Notes under the pieces: generated by a model
Seen by the model: only the letters and a program-made list of their open reading frames with translations
Databases searched by the model: none
Told to the model about the DNA's origin: nothing
NCBI RefSeq assembly: GCF_030954495.1
Contig: NZ_JAVHUW010000064.1
Location: 98,112-162,111 of the forward strand
Source: Candidatus Desulfosporosinus nitrosoreducens
GTDB lineage: Bacteria > Bacillota > Desulfitobacteriia > Desulfitobacteriales > Desulfitobacteriaceae
Direction of reading: 5' to 3'
Length of the DNA stretch: 64,000 nucleotides
Position numbers and translations under genes: made by a program
Shown here: positions 1 through 8,640 of the stretch, piece by piece
Layout: every line of letters begins with the position of its first letter
Numbering within the stretch: the stretch's first letter is position 1

Positions 1-233
1 TATCTAACAACTAAACTTTTAAAGGCCAGACAATTATAAATTACTATAACCTAAAAGTATTGGAATTCCCTTTAATTATACTCTATTATTCGACTTTTTT
101 CATTTATTTCTTGTCTGAATATTAGCTGCTGATTCCTATTTTACGTTTTGTTTCAGAGTATTCTTTTATGTCCAGGCTTAATTTATAAAGGTCTGAATTT
201 TTTATCTTTACTCTTTTCGCTGTAAAAGGATTG
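1..233. other. AT-rich intergenic segment at window edge
   Basis: This stretch is very AT-rich and no gene, strong hairpin or promoter could be supported in it. It lies downstream of the VanW-family gene, which is on the minus strand. Confidence 0.5.
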
Positions 234-1067
234 CTATTTAACTTTTTCCAGCAAAGGCTCATACATCATAATCGCATGGTTTTCAGTAATGAAATCATCG
301 CTTATTTCACAATCCTTTTGGTCGAACATCTTGCGCTTAATTACGTTATGGCGCATGTACCCTCCCCACCATTCATGGCTGATTGAGTGCTCGCTTTCAT
401 ACACCTTATACTTAAAGGGGTAGGGCTGAGTGGAGCGCCATTCACCTTCCAGTTCCTGATCTCCAACCTTAACTTTCAGTTGATAGACCTGCTGAGTATC
501 ATTTTGGATCTGAAGATCAACATAATTATAGACAACAGTCGCACCGCTCCCGAAAGGTTGTGTCCGCTTGGAATCCGGGAAGACATCGTGGGTATGCCTC
601 CAGCGCTCCGTGACTGTTAACGGGGTGTGAAGAGTCAGCCAATAGATAAGATTGGAAAGCTGGCAAAGTCCACCGCCAATCCCATCGCTAAAGCCCCCGT
701 TGATCAAGATCATTCCTCTCTTAAAGCCTTTGCGCTTCGTTGGCTTTCCCACAATTCGCCAGAAAGAAAAGGTTTCTCCCGGATTCAAGAGTATTCCGTT
801 AAGCTTTTCACAAGCAAGTTTGAGATTGTTAACCTTGTTTTCCTGCAGCCACATCTCTACGTTGCGCAGCTGTCGATACAAAGGTGTTTTATGGGAGGTC
901 ACAAGAACCGGCAGTTCTTCCGCCTGATTGCCGGTTGCGTATGGTTTTAAGCGTTTGCATCGCCATTGAATGTGGCGAAGAAACGTAAAATATAGTTTTC
1001 CTAAAAACATACGCAGATTAGAACGAGTTCTTGGTCTTGCAGAGTGAAATTTGCCTCTCGGTCTCAT
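234..1067 (-). CDS. VanW-family protein
   Basis: The 277-residue product matches the VanW family. The family core is visible around residues 85-200: LNGILLNPGETFSFW, then GGFSDGIGGGLCQLSN, then an RRxHxHDVFPDS-like stretch and PFGSGATVVYNY. VanW proteins are accessory proteins of vanB-type vancomycin-resistance clusters and also occur widely in Firmicutes without resistance genes; their biochemical role is unknown. No signal peptide is evident, only a basic N-terminus. The ATG is preceded by a good GGAGGAGA ribosome site. It stands alone with no van ligase or dehydrogenase nearby, so resistance should not be inferred. Confidence 0.85.
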   Translation of the reverse strand: MRPRGKFHSARPRTRSNLRMFLGKLYFTFLRHIQWRCKRLKPYATGNQAEELPVLVTSHKTPLYRQLRNVEMWLQENKVNNLKLACEKLNGILLNPGETFSFWRIVGKPTKRKGFKRGMILINGGFSDGIGGGLCQLSNLIYWLTLHTPLTVTERWRHTHDVFPDSKRTQPFGSGATVVYNYVDLQIQNDTQQVYQLKVKVGDQELEGEWRSTQPYPFKYKVYESEHSISHEWWGGYMRHNVIKRKMFDQKDCEISDDFITENHAIMMYEPLLEKVK

Positions 1068-1231
1068 TGAGAATCTCCTCCGACGCCGGAAATAAGACTA
1101 TAATAGAATCAACTTCCGACTCCTCATGTCAATACTCTGTTCCTTGCTTAGCAACATCTTGCTTAATCTCCATCACTCAAGCATTCTACACCTTTGGAGA
1201 ATATTCCTCCGCCAAGCACAGGCAATTAAAA

Positions 1232-1270
1232 ATTAAATGCCGGAACGCTCAAAACGTTCCGGCATTTAAT
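1232..1270 (-). terminator. Intrinsic terminator of the methyltransferase operon
   Basis: A perfect 16-bp inverted repeat (arms 1232-1247 and 1255-1270, 7-nt loop) is followed on the minus strand by a T-rich run. It lies about 120 bp beyond the stop codon of the corrinoid protein gene and probably ends the BCCT-MttB-corrinoid transcript. Confidence 0.8.
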
Positions 1271-1391
1271 GACGTTTATGGTGTATTAATCACTTAAGCA
1301 AGCTTTTAGAAAGGCAAGTAAGATGATACATAATAAAATAGTAATTGTTAATTTCATTTAAAACATCTTTCCTGTCTTCTTAAATAGGGCT

Positions 1392-2027
1392 TTACTGAGC
1401 AAATAAGCTTTTACAAAGCTCGGTGGCCGAAGCGGCATCAGGCGCATAACCATCGGCTCCGATTGTCTGGGCGAAGGCTTGCGAGACAGGTGCTCCTCCT
1501 ATAATAATTTTAATCTTATCACGCAGGCCCATCTCTTCTAATGCTTGAATGACCTCCTTCATTTTGGGCATTGTCGTTGTCAGCAGCGCTGACATCGCTA
1601 AAATATCCGGTTTATGCTTCTCTATGGCAGCAATAAAATCATCAGCGGAGACGTCTACCCCGAGATCAATGACTTCCAAGCCGCCGCTTTCCATCATCAT
1701 GCTGACAAGATTCTTTCCGATATCGTGCAGGTCCCCTTTGACCGTACCGATAATTATTTTGCAGGAGCTTTCGGCATCGGAGTCTGCCAGCAGAGGACGA
1801 ACAATTTCCAGGCCGGCGTTCATGCTGCGGGCACACATCAGCACCTCCGGAACATACATATCGCCAACTTTAAAACGTTGTCCCACGACATTCATCCCCG
1901 CGATAAGTCCCTGGTTAATAATATCCACCGGAGCATTCCCGGAGGCAATAAACTCCCGAACCTGATTTTTGACTTGCTCCTCGTTGCCGGCTATAACACT
2001 TTCAGCAAGTTTGGCATAATTCTCCAT
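1392..2027 (-). CDS. mttC: Methyltransferase corrinoid protein (MttC/MtbC type)
   Basis: This 211-residue protein carries the cobalamin that accepts a methyl group from its partner methyltransferase. An N-terminal helical B12-binding cap (residues 1-85) is followed by the Rossmann-like cobalamin domain. It has the DLHDIGKN motif, whose His101 should be the lower axial cobalt ligand, then SALLTTTM and IIGGAPVS. Length and layout are those of MttC/MtbC proteins. It is last in the operon, 101 bp after the amber-containing mttB. It is the only corrinoid protein here, so it may serve both methyltransferases (inference). A methylcorrinoid:tetrahydrofolate methyltransferase and a RamA-type activase are not in the window. 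Confidence 0.92.
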   Translation of the reverse strand: MENYAKLAESVIAGNEEQVKNQVREFIASGNAPVDIINQGLIAGMNVVGQRFKVGDMYVPEVLMCARSMNAGLEIVRPLLADSDAESSCKIIIGTVKGDLHDIGKNLVSMMMESGGLEVIDLGVDVSADDFIAAIEKHKPDILAMSALLTTTMPKMKEVIQALEEMGLRDKIKIIIGGAPVSQAFAQTIGADGYAPDAASATELCKSLFAQ

Positions 2028-2128
2028 AGAGTAGTAATCCCTCCCTTACGCAGATCAATTCTTAATTTATTTAGTTGCTTAAAGCCTGACAATAAAATTC
2101 AGGCCCCGGATAGTTGCTATAGAAATAA

Positions 2129-3613
2129 CTATAATTTGGCAACTCCGTATTCTTTCTCCGTTTCTTCCACGATCCCTCTCAAAGCTGCCTGCACGCTTTC
2201 CGGCAGGAATGCGGGCTTATAGGTTTCCAAGATGGAAATTGCTTCCTCATAGGCCCGGTCCGTAAAACTTTTAGCACCGTACTCCAGCCACGTTTCCCGC
2301 ATGCGCCGATCAATAACCAGGCTGCGGGATTGTGAGCGCATATTCTTTAAAGTGTGTTCTTCGCTGAGGAAGTTGCCGGCGGTACCTACCTTTTTGACAA
2401 CATCCACGGCTAAGGTTTCGTCAGAGACGCTGATCCCATTAACTACTTTTTTAATCATTTTGGCCATCTCATTGTCCATTACCATTTGGGCATAATCGAA
2501 GGTAATTCCCAGTTCCAGCATGCCTGCTCCGTATATCAGGTTGGCGCCTGCCAACGCTGTCAACATTGCTGTGATGGTAAATTCATGAGAGGCCTGAGCG
2601 TCCGGAATTTTGCTGTCTACCTACCCGCCGGCCACCCAGCTCGGCAACAAGTAGTACTGAGCGAGTTTGGCAACCCCCGCGTTAATCATCGCCAGTTCCG
2701 GAGAACCAACAGGCGCCGTCGTAAAACGCAGGTCCATTATTGTTGTCGAGCTGCCGTAAAGCACCGGCGCGCCTTTGCGGGTAAGCTGACTTAAGACGAT
2801 GCCACTTAAGACTTCGGCGTTATGAGTTAACAAAGTGCCCGCCAAAGTAATCGGTGAGGTGGCTCCGGACATGGCCATCGACAGTACATTAACGGCAATT
2901 CCCGCCCGCGCCCCCTCTATAATCACTTCGGCGCAATGGTCTACCAGCTGCAGAGGACTCGTCGGGCAGACATTGCAGGAGAAAATCGGACGTTCCCGCA
3001 GTTTATCCTCACCGCCTGCCACAAGGGCAGCCATTTGGAAAACCTTTTTAAAGTTCCTGCCGCCTTCAGTCCCTATAAAAACGTGTTTGGCAGTATTGTT
3101 GAAGATCACTTCGGCATTGTGCAATACTGCGGATTCCGGCGGAACATCATGGGGAGCAACAGGCCGCAGCACGGCGTCTATCTGATCCATGGCATCACAA
3201 AAGCGGGTAATATCGGCGACATCTTGTTTCGTTGTCGGCCTGTATTCCTTGGTTTTAGGATCAATGATAGATATTCCCTCGCCAAAATTGATAAAATGCA
3301 CCCTTTTGCCATCTAAGACGATATCATGTTTCGGATCGCGACCGGCCAGCAAAATAGTGCTGGGAGCAGATTGGATGGCCTCTTCCACAATGTATTGGGG
3401 AATTTTAACGACCTTCTTCTTAAAGTCTACCGTTGCCCCTCCGGCGGCAAAAATCTCTAAAGCTTCCCGGCAAGGCACTTTAATTCCTGTATGCTCCAGA
3501 ACATCAACGGTAGCACAATGAATGGCATACAACTCTTCCTCGGAAAAAGCATGGAGTCCAAAACCATCGACCTTGGACATGCCCGCAATGACATTCGTTC
3601 TCACAAGATCCAC
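2129..3613 (-). CDS. mttB: Trimethylamine methyltransferase MttB with in-frame amber (pyrrolysine) codon
   Basis: One gene of 494 residues is interrupted on paper by a TAG codon at 2621-2623 (codon 331). The reading frame continues unchanged on both sides. The sequence just before the codon reads LPSWVAGG, and VDSKIPDAQ follows it. This is the conserved context of pyrrolysine in methanogen MttB, where it also sits near residue 334. MttB demethylates trimethylamine and passes the methyl group to the corrinoid protein. The C-terminal half (GANLIYGAGMLE, MVMDNEMAKM) is fully conserved-looking, so this is not decay. It lies between the second MttB homologue and mttC. The pyl genes needed to decode UAG must be elsewhere. 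Conventional gene calling would split or truncate it. Confidence 0.93.
2621..2623 (-). other. In-frame UAG read as pyrrolysine
   Basis: The forward bases CTA are TAG on the coding strand. The frames at 3613 and 2566 are the same (difference divisible by 3). The flanking residues GG-x-VDSK agree with the known pyrrolysine site of MttB. Read-through is inferred from this conservation. Confidence 0.9.
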
Positions 3614-3694
3614 CTCGGCTTTTCTACAGAATCATTGATCAGGCTCGGAATTTTACCCTTGAGAGTATGGGATATTCGCATCTTTGCTTCCGAA

Positions 3695-5119
3695 TTAAGC
3701 ACTCTTGACTTTCTGAATATAAGTTTGCAGTTGTTTTTCAATCCCGGAATCCAATAAAGTAGCCGGCGCCTGACTGAGGATCTCTTTAAACTTCCGGTTA
3801 GCTCTCGTCACCACGTCTTCCGCTCCGGCTTTTTCCCAATCCGTATAAGAGTTCCAGTCGGAAATTGCGGGGGTCCAAATTTTGCGAAAATCCTTAAACG
3901 TTGACGGGTGGGTGAGATAACTGCCTTCATGCCCCACTTCCTGAATAATCCCGACCGAGAGGGCTTCCTCTGAAGTGTCGATCCCTTGGGCAATGCGCCT
4001 CACTCTCTGAATAAGTTCGACATCAATGACGAATTTCTCATAGGACGTTGTCATAATCGCATCCAGAACACCCAGGCATTGAACGGCCATATGGGCACCG
4101 CTTAAGCTGCCGAGCAAAATACTTTGCATCGTCTCGTACCCCGCTTGAGCGTCTAAGGCTTTGGAATGGGTGATGCCGCACATGGTCCGCGTCGGTAAAT
4201 GATAAAAATCCAGTCCCATTTGCAGATTGGCGGTGTTGATGAGCATGGCCTCAGGGGCACCGGCCGCATAACTGGCTGCCTTCATGTAGGCCGTTGTCGA
4301 GGCCGTTGCATAAACTACCGGAGTGCCGGGGTTGACCAGCTGCATTAAGACTAAGCCGGCTAAAATTTCCGTGTTTTGCAATACCGCCGTGCCCAATAAA
4401 GAAATCGGGCCGCTGACTCCCGCCATAATGCAAGGTGCCAGCAAGATGACTTGATTGCGCTTAGCGAACTCCAGCATCGTTTCCAAAGTTTCCGGAGCAT
4501 AACTTAAAGGGCTTAAAGAATTCACCAATACGGCGGCACAATGGTTATTCTGCAGAAATTGCTGTCCTCCAAAGCTGATGTCAACGAGATCCAATTGTTC
4601 GCGAACTTGCCTGGCATTGGCACAGAAACCTATCAAGGGCTTAGCGGAGTTTTTCAGAACCTGATACATCATGTGAAGGTGTTTATCCGCTATCGGAACG
4701 TCAGCCGGGTCCACCGGGATAGTTCCTGCCAGATCAACAGCGTCGCTGGCCTGGCAAAGCTTCTGGATATTGGCATAGTCTGCCAAGGTAGCTTCGCGGC
4801 GGCCATAATCCATATCCTGGATGAAAACCGGCCCGACATTCGGCTGAATTAAAAAGCCCTCGCCAACGGTTATGGAGTATTGCGGATCGCGCCCAACCAT
4901 CCTGAAGGTTTGCGGCGCAAGGGACAAAGCCTGATTTACCAAGGAACTCGGGATGTAAACTGTTTTGTTGTCAACCCGTGCTCCATGCTTCCGGAAAATT
5001 TCCAACGCCTCTTCATTTAAAAACCTGACACCCGTTTCCCGTAAGATTTTAAGAGAGGCCTCGTGAACCTTAAAAAGATCCTCTCGGGATAAAACCTCTA
5101 ATTTTGATTTGAGAACCAT
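3695..5119 (-). CDS. MttB-family methyltransferase without pyrrolysine (betaine-type)
   Basis: This 474-residue protein is homologous to MttB over its whole length. At the pyrrolysine position it has an ordinary residue (LPTRTMCG-Ile316-THSK), so it belongs to the non-Pyl branch. Characterised members of that branch, such as MtgB of Desulfitobacterium hafniense, demethylate glycine betaine, and others act on proline betaine or carnitine-related amines. The gene follows the BCCT transporter by 33 bp, which suggests a quaternary amine substrate brought in by that transporter. The exact substrate cannot be read from the sequence. It shares the operon with Pyl-MttB and one corrinoid protein. Confidence 0.88.
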   Translation of the reverse strand: MVLKSKLEVLSREDLFKVHEASLKILRETGVRFLNEEALEIFRKHGARVDNKTVYIPSSLVNQALSLAPQTFRMVGRDPQYSITVGEGFLIQPNVGPVFIQDMDYGRREATLADYANIQKLCQASDAVDLAGTIPVDPADVPIADKHLHMMYQVLKNSAKPLIGFCANARQVREQLDLVDISFGGQQFLQNNHCAAVLVNSLSPLSYAPETLETMLEFAKRNQVILLAPCIMAGVSGPISLLGTAVLQNTEILAGLVLMQLVNPGTPVVYATASTTAYMKAASYAAGAPEAMLINTANLQMGLDFYHLPTRTMCGITHSKALDAQAGYETMQSILLGSLSGAHMAVQCLGVLDAIMTTSYEKFVIDVELIQRVRRIAQGIDTSEEALSVGIIQEVGHEGSYLTHPSTFKDFRKIWTPAISDWNSYTDWEKAGAEDVVTRANRKFKEILSQAPATLLDSGIEKQLQTYIQKVKSA

Positions 5120-5152
5120 TTGCAGTACCTCCTGAAGTTCGTCTGTTCACAG

Positions 5153-6628
5153 TTATTGGACTTCTCTCACGCCCTTTGCCTGATCCATCCCCCCTATTAT
5201 CGGTGTTGGGGTTGTTTTGCTTACCCCCCAAGTTTTGCGGATATCTTTAAAGAAGGAAATCAAAATCAGAATTGTAATGAAAAACATCGGCAAAGCACCA
5301 ATGATCGTTGTGGTTTGAGCGGAACTTATACCACCGACATAGGCCAAGGCGATGGCGATGACCCCGAGAACAATAGACCAGAAGATCCGGTTCCACTTCG
5401 GCGGCTCTTCTTCCCCGGAGAGTTCCTTAGTGGTAACCATCGACAAGGTATAAGTGGCGCCATTTAAGAGGGTCTGCATGGAAATATAGCCGTAAACCAG
5501 GAGAATCGCCATCATGAACCCGCCTAAAGGCAGCTGCGTCCAGATTTCTACAATGGCCCTGCCTTGGCCGTACTTGGACATGATATCGGCGATCGGCACA
5601 GTACCCTTGGTGAATACGTACATCGAGAAATTGGAAAATACGGCAAAAAAGATCCAGCTCCCGGCAGTAGCAGCCGCTAAGGAACCAATAATATATTCTC
5701 TGACCGTTCGGCCTTTGGAAATCCTCCCTAAGAAGATGCCACATTGCAGAACCAGGGCCAAATACCAGGCCCAGTACCAAATTGTCCAGGCTTGAGGAAC
5801 CCCGGATTTAAAATGAGGATCGGTATATAAGCTCATGCGGACAAAATTTTGCAGGAGCTGCCCGGCGGTATCCGTAAATGTATTAATGATATAAGACGTA
5901 GGACCAAGTAAAAGTATCACCGCCAGGATGCCAAAGCCGAAATAGACCCGAATGTCACTTAAGTAGCGAATCCCTTTCTTAAGTCCAGTATAGAGCAAAA
6001 CGGCCATAAAAAGGGACCAGGATAAAATCAGCACGGCGTCAGACGACAGACTTTCGTTAATTCCCAAGACTTTGGTCAGCAAGCCGACAACGGTCGGGAC
6101 ATTAACCCCAATGCATGTTGTTACCCCTCCCACGAAACCGATGACAAACAAAGCATCAATCAACTTGCCCAGCCAGCCTTTGCTCAATTTTCCGCCAATT
6201 AAAGCTTCACAGGCCGTACTGGGGCGAACGTCGTCCTTTTTCTTGACAAAGAAGAAGTAAGCAAAAACCAAACCAAAAATTGTGTTCATAGCCCAGGCGG
6301 TAAATCCCCAGTGAAACATTGGGTAGGCCAAAGCCCAGGAATATGTTTCCGTGCTCATGGGTTTTAAACCAAAGGGAGGAGTTTGAATGTAATAAAAGAA
6401 CTCGATTGAAGTCCAGGTTAAAACGCCTAAACCGGCAGTGGACGTAAAGATCATCCCTAACCAGGATAAAGTACTGAACTCAGGAGTTTCATTGCCTAAT
6501 TTTTTCTTGGCATAGGGGCCAAAGGCAAAATAAAAGCAGAGCAGGAATAGAAAAAAAACATAAATCTCCAGAGTTCCTCCCATTTTGTCCGTTACAAGGT
6601 TAAAAGCCGATTTTAAACTGAGGGCCAC
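5153..6628 (-). CDS. BCCT-family quaternary amine transporter (5' end uncertain)
   Basis: This is a multi-membrane-segment transporter of the betaine/carnitine/choline (BCCT) family, with typical stretches such as the WGFTAWAMN-like and WTIWYWAWYLA segments. It probably imports the substrate of the downstream methyltransferases. The GTG at 6628 cannot be the true start: homologous sequence including the first membrane segment (EPWVFFPPLIFVAAFVIWVF) continues in frame to about 6700, and the frame is open to a TAG at 6770-6772. No ATG, GTG or TTG exists in that extension. A strong ribosome site and ATG (6845) lie upstream but in another frame. A frameshift, a recoding event or a rare start codon must be involved. 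Confidence 0.85.
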   Translation of the reverse strand: MALSLKSAFNLVTDKMGGTLEIYVFFLFLLCFYFAFGPYAKKKLGNETPEFSTLSWLGMIFTSTAGLGVLTWTSIEFFYYIQTPPFGLKPMSTETYSWALAYPMFHWGFTAWAMNTIFGLVFAYFFFVKKKDDVRPSTACEALIGGKLSKGWLGKLIDALFVIGFVGGVTTCIGVNVPTVVGLLTKVLGINESLSSDAVLILSWSLFMAVLLYTGLKKGIRYLSDIRVYFGFGILAVILLLGPTSYIINTFTDTAGQLLQNFVRMSLYTDPHFKSGVPQAWTIWYWAWYLALVLQCGIFLGRISKGRTVREYIIGSLAAATAGSWIFFAVFSNFSMYVFTKGTVPIADIMSKYGQGRAIVEIWTQLPLGGFMMAILLVYGYISMQTLLNGATYTLSMVTTKELSGEEEPPKWNRIFWSIVLGVIAIALAYVGGISSAQTTTIIGALPMFFITILILISFFKDIRKTWGVSKTTPTPIIGGMDQAKGVREVQ

Positions 6629-6758
6629 ATTTTTAGGCGTGCTCTGAAAAACCCAAATAACAAAGGCGGCTACAAAAATCAGCGGCGGGAAAAATACCCA
6701 TGGTTCTACCTTTGACTTATTCTCCTTTGCAGTATTGATAATATCTCCCCCATTCTTA

Positions 6759-6845
6759 CTAAGTGATAGCTAACTTCCAAACGATTTTCCAGCTTGAGAC
6801 GCAGAGCTTCCTTGGGCTATTGTTAGGATTACTTGTTAATTGCAT
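6759..6845 (-). other. Short leader reading frame ahead of the BCCT gene
   Basis: An ATG at 6845 follows a GGAGGTGAG ribosome site and opens a 28-codon frame ending in TAG at 6759-6761. The BCCT frame is offset by one base. The start lies about 48 bases after the predicted sigma-54 transcription start, so it is probably the genuine translation start of the operon. It could be the displaced BCCT N-terminus or a leader peptide. Confidence 0.5.
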
Positions 6846-6904
6846 TTCTCACCTCCAATTCTTTAAAACTCATCTTGAGTTAAAACCTCTTATTATTGCT
6901 GTAT

Positions 6905-6920
6905 TGCAATTTTGATACCA
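6905..6920 (-). promoter_or_regulatory. Sigma-54 (-24/-12) promoter of the BCCT-mtt operon
   Basis: On the minus strand the sequence is TGGTATC-AAAA-TTGCA, against the consensus TGGCACG-N4-TTGCA. The invariant GG and GC dinucleotides and their spacing are correct. It faces the BCCT gene, about 60 bp upstream of the ribosome site, and a sigma-54 activator gene lies divergently next to it. Confidence 0.8.
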
Positions 6921-6966
6921 TGTTTTAGTTAAATTTAAAACGTGACAATATTCGGCGAAACTAATT

Positions 6967-7011
6967 AAAAAACTTAAGTTTAAGTCATTTCGACTTAAAC
7001 TTAAGTTTTTT
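6967..7011. promoter_or_regulatory. 20-bp perfect inverted repeat, probable activator site
   Basis: Arms 6967-6986 and 6992-7011 are perfectly complementary with a 5-nt centre. It sits between divergent genes, so a terminator is unnecessary there. Its centre is about 70 bp upstream of the -24 box, a position suited to an upstream activating sequence for the neighbouring PAS-AAA+ regulator. Each arm also holds the shorter near-palindrome CTTAAGTTTAAG or its complement. Confidence 0.65.
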
Positions 7012-7121
7012 AGACTTATTTCATAGAAGGAAAATTAGTTTTAAACAGCGAATAGTAAACTTAATTTAAAGCACAATTACGTCACGGCGTTCCCTTTTTA
7101 ACAACTTATCAAAGGAGTTGT

Positions 7122-8522
7122 TTGGAATTGACGGATATTACCCCAAGTGATTTAACATGGGCTGACTTAAAAAATATCATGGACAATTCTTTTGATGAAA
7201 TTTTTGTCGTCAATGCCGAGGGAACGGTTGTTTACGTAAATGAAGCCTGTGAACGACACTACGGCTTAAAGCCATCGAATGTTATCGGTAAATCCATCAA
7301 TTATCTGATTAATGAAGGGTATTATTGGCCTCCCATCGCCCCTGTTGTCCTGCGCAAGAAAAAAAGACTTACTTTGGAACAGGAAACGAATATTGGCCGT
7401 AAACTTTTAGTTACCGCCACGCCGGTCTTTAACCGGAATAATCAGATTAGCTTTATCGTTATGAACAGCCGGGATATCACTCAGATTGAAGAACTAAAAG
7501 AAAGCCTCCAGAAAACCAGCAAATTAGTGGAACAGTATGAAAGCGAAGTAAGCGAGCTGCGGCAAAAGATGCCCTTTGAGGGCTATACTTCCCATAGTAA
7601 AGCCATGAAGCTCTGTTTGGAAACGGCCCGCAAGATTGCCCGGATTGATTCCACAATCCTGATTTTAGGTGAATCGGGAACAGGTAAAAATGTCCTGACT
7701 AAAACGATTCATTATTTAAGCAGCCGCAGAAACGGTCCTTTTCTCAGCATTAACTGCGCGGCTATTCCTGATCATTTAATTGAGTCGGAGTTATTCGGCT
7801 ATTGCCGCGGCGCTTTCACCGGAGCGGATAAAGGCGGCAAAAAAGGCTTGGCCGAACTGGCCTCGGGAGGAACTTTATTTCTGGATGAGATTGGCGACAT
7901 TCCCTATGCCACCCAAGCGAAGCTGCTGCAGCTAATTCAGGAACACCAGTTTATCCCTTTGGGCGGCAATTGTCCTAAGCTGGTTGATCTTAGAATAATT
8001 GCGGCTACTAATCGAAACTTAGCCCAATTAGTCCAAGAGCAGAAATTTCGCGAAGATCTTTACTATCGGCTCAACGTTTTTGAAATCGAAATTCCTCCCT
8101 TGCGGGAAAGGCAGGAAGACATCGTGCCTTTGCTCTACTATTTTTTAAATATGTTTGACTCCAAGTATAAAACTTCCCACCAATTCAGCCCCCATGCTTT
8201 AGACATTTTGTCCGGCTATGCCTGGCCGGGCAATGTCCGGGAAATGGAACATTTAGTGGAGCGCCTCGTTGTTACAATTTCGGAAATCACTATTGAGCCG
8301 GCACACCTGCCGCCAAAAATTCTGTCACCCCTGCAGCCAAGCTCAAATAGGGAAAACCTGTTTAGTGAGACACTGTCCCGAGGATTAAAAGCCGACGAAG
8401 AACGATTGATTATCCAGACTTACCAGGAATTAAAAAGCTCTTATAAAGTCGCGAATTCCCTCAAGATCAGCCAAAGCAAGGTGTCGCGGATCGTGCGCAA
8501 ATATAATGCCGGCTTGAAATAA
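7122..8522 (+). CDS. PAS-domain sigma-54-dependent transcriptional activator
   Basis: This 466-residue enhancer-binding protein has a PAS domain (about residues 15-125), a short coiled linker, and the AAA+ domain with Walker A GESGTGKN (183-190), the sigma-54 contact loop GAFTGA (230-235) and Walker B region FLDEIGD (253-259). A C-terminal helix-turn-helix follows (about 425-466). It has no receiver domain, so it is likely switched by a ligand or redox signal through PAS. It starts with TTG after an AAAGGAG ribosome site. It is divergent from the BCCT-mtt operon and is its likely activator. Confidence 0.93.
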   Translation: MELTDITPSDLTWADLKNIMDNSFDEIFVVNAEGTVVYVNEACERHYGLKPSNVIGKSINYLINEGYYWPPIAPVVLRKKKRLTLEQETNIGRKLLVTATPVFNRNNQISFIVMNSRDITQIEELKESLQKTSKLVEQYESEVSELRQKMPFEGYTSHSKAMKLCLETARKIARIDSTILILGESGTGKNVLTKTIHYLSSRRNGPFLSINCAAIPDHLIESELFGYCRGAFTGADKGGKKGLAELASGGTLFLDEIGDIPYATQAKLLQLIQEHQFIPLGGNCPKLVDLRIIAATNRNLAQLVQEQKFREDLYYRLNVFEIEIPPLRERQEDIVPLLYYFLNMFDSKYKTSHQFSPHALDILSGYAWPGNVREMEHLVERLVVTISEITIEPAHLPPKILSPLQPSSNRENLFSETLSRGLKADEERLIIQTYQELKSSYKVANSLKISQSKVSRIVRKYNAGLK

Positions 8523-8580
8523 GCAAAAAAGTTACTCTGGATTCTCAGCAACCTGAGTTATCTGAAGTAACTTTTTTTGC
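8523..8580. terminator. Bidirectional terminator between convergent genes
   Basis: The arms GCAAAAAAGTTACT (8523-8536) and its complement at 8566-8580 enclose a further short stem. A-rich and T-rich flanks allow termination in both directions, for the activator (+) and the ABC operon (-). Confidence 0.75.
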
Positions 8581-8640
8581 ATTGGGAAAAGTCACGCCGG
8601 ATTCCGCCTTAACTTGCTCTCCATAGTTTACCCGCTGTCC

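Noticed and set aside
387..950. Plus-strand open frames opposite the VanW gene
   Set aside because: They lack ribosome sites and family features and lie wholly across the VanW gene, which has both.
234..1067. VanW gene as evidence of vancomycin resistance
   Set aside because: No van ligase, dehydrogenase, dipeptidase or regulator is nearby; VanW homologues are common outside resistance clusters.
2566..2623. mttB as a pseudogene split by a nonsense mutation
   Set aside because: The frame is intact on both sides and the TAG sits exactly at the known pyrrolysine position with the conserved context.
4541..4852. Plus-strand open frame inside the MttB homologue
   Set aside because: It is the antisense of a conserved coding region with no supporting start signal.
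6967..7011. Inverted repeat as a terminator
   Set aside because: It lies between divergent gene starts, where no transcript needs to end; an operator or activator site is more likely.
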